IMG/VR virus record: IMGVR_UViG_3300025646_000369
Coordinates: 1-23,886 of that record
DNA: 23,886 nt
From: a virus
Direction: 5' to 3' (one strand)
The translations under genes and the position numbers were made by a program. The notes under the pieces are model-generated. The model was given only the letters and a program-made list of their open reading frames with translations. It ran no database searches and had not been told where the DNA came from. Positions 19,754 to 23,886 of this stretch are shown piece by piece (positions within the stretch are counted from its first letter, which is position 1; every line of letters begins with the position of its first letter).

Positions 19754-21855
19754 TAATATGCTCCTGTTGCTGAACTGGTTTGTGTTGTTGCTACTACTTT
19801 AGCATTTCTAAATGCATAACCACCCCATTGATCCCAATCTATTGCTAAATGACAATATGAAGCTGCTAGATATGCAACCAAAACAACATAGTTATCTGAG
19901 GAGGTGTAGCTACTTTGTACCAAAGCCCAGCTAGAGTTATAATTTACTATTCCAACATTATAATACCCACCTGACCAGTTGTGCCACCCTAAAATTCCTT
20001 CAGCAACATTGCCGCCTCCACCATAAGCATATGCTCTATACTTAAACAATGACATAGTGTAAGAACTATTAACTGTGCTATTAGGCAAATCTGTTTTTAT
20101 ATGCAGATAAGCACCTGTATTTGTAGGTGGACCAGCATATACAAACCAATCTCTTATACAATGTAACCCTCCTGTATAAGAACCTTGGAAAGCTCCTGAA
20201 ATTATTGGTCCATAACTCTGAATTGCTTCATTTCCTACATTAGTAGTACCAGCTCTTGGAGCAACATTTTCTACTCCTGCAAGTAATCTTCCATTTGGAT
20301 CTATTCTTACTCTGTCTCCAGTTGTAGATCCTACAGAAATTGCAAGGTCGGCTCCATCATAACCACTAACACCAATTCTCCATTCTGGACTAGTTTCGTC
20401 TGCGGTAGCTTTTGCAAAACTAATACACGGAGCTTGAGATCCGTGTATATGAACTCCTTTATAATTAGTAGAGCAATTTGTACTTACTATACCAGCATCA
20501 GTTATTTTTGTTACAGGTGCATCATTTAAATAAAATAACAAATCAACAGTACTTGCATTTCCCCCCAAATACATTCTTGTTCCATTTATGCCATAAAAAG
20601 CCGCAGTGCCTGAATCATCTTTAAAATTAATTGCAGGAAAAGTTCCATCTATCGATAGTGTTGGGGATTGAGAAGCACTTATGTTTTTATATACAGTTCC
20701 TGACGAACCTATTGAAATATCGCCTGTATTAAGAATTCTCATTCTTTCTGTTCCGCCTAGATTAAATACAAGACCTCTATCCGTATCGTTACTAGTTCCC
20801 CTATGAAAACTTACTTCTCCATAGTAAGTCCCCTCATTTTCAGTAGCTAATCTAAGAGTTGCATATTGATTCCAAGTAGCAGATGAATTAAAAATCGAAA
20901 GGTTTGTAGAAGGACTAGTCGTACCTATACCAACATTTCCTGAGGAATTTATTGTTAATCTATCGCTAGTATTACCTTGGTCTCTAATTACAAATGATGA
21001 ACCTCCATATGCTCCTACTCTAAAATTAGCACTTGAATTTTCATAAACAGTATAAGCATAAGTACCTGCTGAATAAAGTTGCATAGAAGCTCCTGCTGCT
21101 GCAGTGGCTTCTATTTTTAATTGATGCTCTGAATCAGATTTTATATGTAAAGGTGTACTAGGACTACCCGTATTTATACCAACATTCCCATTGTCTTTAA
21201 TGACTACTAAATTTAAAGTATCGGTAGAATTATTAAACCTGTAACCATGAGTTGCATTGCCAATCCAGTAACCATTATTCCCCAAAGTTATAGCACCATT
21301 TGCATTCATAGCACCAAATGTAGGCGTTGAAGTCCCACCATCTAAATACGATTCTATTTCTGTAGCTAAAGAAGAGCTTATGGCTTTATTGTTAGAATCA
21401 CCTATAAAGATGTCTCCGTCATCAAGGTTGGGTACGGCATTTGTTCTCCCCGCACCGCCTACCTTGATAGATCCGTTAGCGGCATGAACCCTTTGTACTA
21501 TACCTATGTTCTGAAGCTTGGTTGCTTCAAGACCAGATGGGTTGTTGGTTAAGGCACCCGCTGTGGTGTCGACATATAAAATGTCCCCTAGCGAATAACT
21601 GGATGTATCTAAGCCTGCAAGTGTACCAAAGCTGGTTACTTCTACTTCCGCGTTGGTGGATACGGTAGCCTCGGCTAAACCAAAGGCTGGCATTTTTGCA
21701 GTATCGTCTGCGTCTGCTAAAGATACAACGGGTAGCTCTCCAGATATTCCTGAGATGTAAACTGGTTGTCCCTTGGTTATATTTTCCCCCGCCTTCGCCG
21801 TGAAGCGTACTACGGAGTCTTGTAAATATTCACCATGTACTTTAGTTTTTGCCAT
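19753..21855 (-). CDS. Tail fibre protein 2
   Basis: A 700-residue fibre. The N-terminal region (about 1-145) has VVRFTAKAGENITKGQPVYI, DTSSYSLGDILYVDTTAGAL and KLQNIGIVQRV, a small beta domain of the kind found in phage decoration or fibre-attachment modules. Several units of the NVGIGTTSPST type follow in a repetitive beta shaft (near 225 and 310), then a long beta-rich body and a C-terminal tip (GGYYNVGIVNYNSSWALVQ, HLAIDWDQWGGYAFRNAKVV). No S74 chaperone ends this protein, in contrast to the upstream fibre. It starts 1 nt after the upstream stop. It probably carries receptor-binding activity at its tip. Confidence 0.82.
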   Translation of the reverse strand: MAKTKVHGEYLQDSVVRFTAKAGENITKGQPVYISGISGELPVVSLADADDTAKMPAFGLAEATVSTNAEVEVTSFGTLAGLDTSSYSLGDILYVDTTAGALTNNPSGLEATKLQNIGIVQRVHAANGSIKVGGAGRTNAVPNLDDGDIFIGDSNNKAISSSLATEIESYLDGGTSTPTFGAMNANGAITLGNNGYWIGNATHGYRFNNSTDTLNLVVIKDNGNVGINTGSPSTPLHIKSDSEHQLKIEATAAAGASMQLYSAGTYAYTVYENSSANFRVGAYGGSSFVIRDQGNTSDRLTINSSGNVGIGTTSPSTNLSIFNSSATWNQYATLRLATENEGTYYGEVSFHRGTSNDTDRGLVFNLGGTERMRILNTGDISIGSSGTVYKNISASQSPTLSIDGTFPAINFKDDSGTAAFYGINGTRMYLGGNASTVDLLFYLNDAPVTKITDAGIVSTNCSTNYKGVHIHGSQAPCISFAKATADETSPEWRIGVSGYDGADLAISVGSTTGDRVRIDPNGRLLAGVENVAPRAGTTNVGNEAIQSYGPIISGAFQGSYTGGLHCIRDWFVYAGPPTNTGAYLHIKTDLPNSTVNSSYTMSLFKYRAYAYGGGGNVAEGILGWHNWSGGYYNVGIVNYNSSWALVQSSYTSSDNYVVLVAYLAASYCHLAIDWDQWGGYAFRNAKVVATTQTSSATGAY
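20907..21188 (-). repeat. Dispersed GIGTxSP-encoding repeats in tail fibre 2
   Basis: Two segments (20907-20940 and 21154-21188) encode N-V-G-I-(G/N)-T-x-S-P-S-T motifs and match each other and 23361-23383 and 23601-23635 in the upstream fibre gene at about 20-30 bases with a few differences. They mark where shaft units join and could serve as sites for recombination between the two fibre genes. Confidence 0.6.
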
Positions 21856-21856
21856 G

Positions 21857-23886
21857 TTATGCGTTCTCCAGTGTTTCTATTCTTGCTTTGAGGTCTTCAA
21901 TGATGGTTTGTTGTTCTTGTATCGCCTTAGTAAGAAGTGGTATTAATTTGCTTTGATCTATGCCTTGGTACTTAGGAACTTCTCTAGTGCCCATAACTGC
22001 TTGAGTTGTTACGACTCCATATTCATCTAAAATCTCAGGAGTTACTTCGTATTCTTCTTCCTGCATTTCATCTTTAACACCTGTAACAGCTTCAGGGACT
22101 ATATCTGAAACTTCATGTGCTAAGAAACCATCTACTGTTGTGTCTGCATCCGCTATAAAATTAAATCTTCTGGGCTGTAAAAGTTTTACTCTATCGATGG
22201 CATTCTCAAGCTCTACAACATTTTCTTTTAGTCTGTAGTCTGAAGTAGTGTTATATGCTGTGGTGGAACCAGTTGAAGTAATACTGCCTACTCCGCCACC
22301 GCCTGAACTTACCGCAAAATTTATAAAAGTTCTCGTTCCACCGTTATCTGAGTTCCACAATCCCAAACACTGTGCAGTAGCAGTTACAGTTCTTATTCCT
22401 AAACCTTGACCGCTTGCAGCAGAATTTATAATACTAGCTTTTTCTCCACTTGAAAAAGCTATGCTATTACCAGCCCCTATACTAACACTTCCACTTTGTT
22501 TAATTCTAAATGTTTCTGTTCCTTGTCCTCCCGTAGAGCCTGATGTGCCTTGAGTATTATAAAAAACGGTATGCCCAGTTTGTTTTTCAAAACGCATATA
22601 TACACCATAGCCGTTATTATATTTACGCCCATAGTACTGACCTTCTGGATGTATATTTACACCTATTCCTCCAGAATCATATGTAATTCCTGGTTCTGAT
22701 ACCCACATTAAAATATTACCATTGGTAGAATCATTATTTTGATCGTCATAAATCGCTTCAATTCTTGCTGTATTATGACCTGCATCACTACGAATCATAT
22801 GCCCTGCTGTTATAATACCAGATGTAGTAGTTAAACTGCCTGTCGGTAAAGTAACATCCCCCGCAGAAGTTATTTTCATTCTAAGTGCTGGAGTATTATC
22901 AGAAGAAGCAGTAAAAAATCCTATTCCATAGAACCCACCGTAGTCAGATCTAGCTTTTATATTTAAATCACCATAAGCAGTTTCGGTAAGAGCAGATGAG
23001 GATGTGTAAAGTCCTGCTGTTCTTGGCAAACTCGATACATAATCAAAACCTAACCCATGACCATCGTGAACTAGTGATAAAGTATTTTCGGCGGTTCCAC
23101 TAAATAAACCCCCGCTTCCCCCAATAGAAACATAGCCATTTGCATGTATTCTCATGCGTTCTATGCCTGAACTAGCAAAAGCTATACCAGAATAACCTGA
23201 TATACCAATGGGTCTTGTATTAGTAGGGTTAAAATTAATTCCATAATGAGGATTAGTTTGACCATTAAAAGTAAACGAATCAGATGTCAAAGTACCTACA
23301 ATACCTGTTGTTGAGTTAATTCCTCCCTCTACATTTAATATAGAATTAGCAATAGTAGCAGTCGTACCTATACCAACATTACCTGATGAGTCTATGGTTA
23401 CTGCATCAGTATATCCAGTTGGAGCACTTGTAGTTAATGTTGCTCCAGTGCTTAGAGTCATTGAGCCTGTTGAATACAATCTTGTTTGACCACCTGCCCA
23501 AATACCAGCACCTACAGAACCAGTGTATGCTTGTAATAAATTATTACCAGCAGCCCCACCAACTCTTGCCATTCCGCCAACAACGCTTATGTCTAGCTTT
23601 GTACTAGGACTACTCGTACCTATACCGACATTGCCAGTAAAGCTTGGGCTTGCCAGTGGTGCTTTTAAAGCAAGGGAGTTAGTAACGGTTGTGGAAAAAT
23701 TAGCGTCATCTCCTAATGCTGCTGCAAGTTCGTTAAGGGTGTCGAGGGCAGCCGGGGAAGAATCAACAAGATTAGAAACAGCGGTCTCTACATAAGCAGT
23801 AGTAGCTATAGCAGTAGAATTATCACCAGCAGTTTGTGTAGTAGCTGTAGCTGTAGATGGAATAGCTAAACTGGAGGTGTCAAGCT
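21857..23886 (-). CDS. Tail fibre protein 1 with S74 autoprocessing chaperone (5' end outside window)
   Basis: The frame is open from the window edge at 23886 down to TAA at 21859-21857, so the gene is partial. An ATG at 23572 is internal: the 104 codons upstream have no stop and read as fibre sequence (STAIATTAYVETAVSN, ALDTLNELAAALGDDANF, ASPSFTGNVGIGTSSPST). The shaft is beta-rich with GIGT repeats. The last 130 or so residues are a Peptidase_S74 intramolecular chaperone: TSDYRLKENV with the Ser and Lys five residues apart, as in endosialidase chaperones (Ser911/Lys916). LQPRRFNFIADAD, GFLAHEVSDIVPEAV and a final helix IQEQQTIIEDLKARIETLEN follow. The family trimerises the fibre and then cleaves itself off before the Ser. 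The fibre-tip residue is thus just upstream of that Ser (encoded near 22241). Confidence 0.88.
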   Translation of the reverse strand, partial: LDTSSLAIPSTATATTQTAGDNSTAIATTAYVETAVSNLVDSSPAALDTLNELAAALGDDANFSTTVTNSLALKAPLASPSFTGNVGIGTSSPSTKLDISVVGGMARVGGAAGNNLLQAYTGSVGAGIWAGGQTRLYSTGSMTLSTGATLTTSAPTGYTDAVTIDSSGNVGIGTTATIANSILNVEGGINSTTGIVGTLTSDSFTFNGQTNPHYGINFNPTNTRPIGISGYSGIAFASSGIERMRIHANGYVSIGGSGGLFSGTAENTLSLVHDGHGLGFDYVSSLPRTAGLYTSSSALTETAYGDLNIKARSDYGGFYGIGFFTASSDNTPALRMKITSAGDVTLPTGSLTTTSGIITAGHMIRSDAGHNTARIEAIYDDQNNDSTNGNILMWVSEPGITYDSGGIGVNIHPEGQYYGRKYNNGYGVYMRFEKQTGHTVFYNTQGTSGSTGGQGTETFRIKQSGSVSIGAGNSIAFSSGEKASIINSAASGQGLGIRTVTATAQCLGLWNSDNGGTRTFINFAVSSGGGGVGSITSTGSTTAYNTTSDYRLKENVVELENAIDRVKLLQPRRFNFIADADTTVDGFLAHEVSDIVPEAVTGVKDEMQEEEYEVTPEILDEYGVVTTQAVMGTREVPKYQGIDQSKLIPLLTKAIQEQQTIIEDLKARIETLENA

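Noticed and set aside
23570-23572. ATG as start of tail fibre 1
   Set aside because: The frame is open to the window edge and the upstream codons give convincing fibre sequence, so this Met is internal.
1-23886. tRNA genes, integrase or attachment sites
   Set aside because: I saw no cloverleaf with T-loop and anticodon arms and no integrase; every stretch over 300 bases is accounted for by genes.

Overview
This window reads as part of the genome of a tailed double-stranded DNA phage. It carries a family A DNA polymerase, a primase-helicase, tail fibres with an S74-type autoprocessing chaperone, a GH24 lysozyme, a 3TM holin-like protein and a tail assembly chaperone. AT-rich sequence, tightly packed genes and a set of tiny Lys/Arg-rich proteins of the kind I associate with marine alphaproteobacterial phages (pelagiphage / HMO-2011-like genomes) suggest a marine phage. 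That host assignment is inference. No portal, terminase, major capsid or integrase gene is in view.

Left part, plus strand (1-7769): the replication and nucleic-acid module. In order it holds the C-terminal end of a family A DNA polymerase, a CsrA homologue, a primase fused to an SF3 helicase, a RecB/Cas4-like nuclease with a four-Cys cluster, a SNF2-like SF2 helicase, two small unknown proteins, a probable ssDNA-binding protein, a small Cys-rich protein, a VRR-NUC nuclease, a DUF3310 protein and a DUF1289 protein. Genes touch or overlap at most junctions. The exceptions are short gaps before the SF2 helicase and before the ssDNA-binding-like gene, which share a sequence motif and may carry promoters. 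A long hairpin follows the ssDNA-binding-like gene.

At 7770-7828 transcription converges; a weak hairpin there may terminate both units.

Right part, minus strand (7829-23886, transcribed from high to low coordinates): the tail, lysis and small-protein module. Transcription enters through a tail fibre whose 5' end lies outside the window and which ends in an S74 chaperone. It continues through a second fibre, a 47-aa protein, two large exported proteins (one Asn/Thr/Ser-rich, one with a nidogen-like domain and Cys repeats), a spanin-like membrane protein, a holin-like protein, a DUF6447-like protein, a lysozyme and a coiled-coil membrane protein. Then come a large structural protein, a tail-tip/fibre protein with Fn3-like and coiled-coil regions, and a tail assembly chaperone. 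The last 2.1 kb is a chain of twelve very small, mostly very basic ORFs, five of which are below 60 codons (26, 38, 56, 44 and 18 aa), preceded by a 55-aa ORF. They are joined by TAATG-type or 8-nt overlaps. One is a 26-aa membrane peptide with a near-perfect Shine-Dalgarno sequence and another is a 44-aa EF-hand-like peptide.

Most notable are the phage-borne CsrA between polymerase and primase, the pair of signal-peptide-bearing proteins, and the basic miniprotein cassette.
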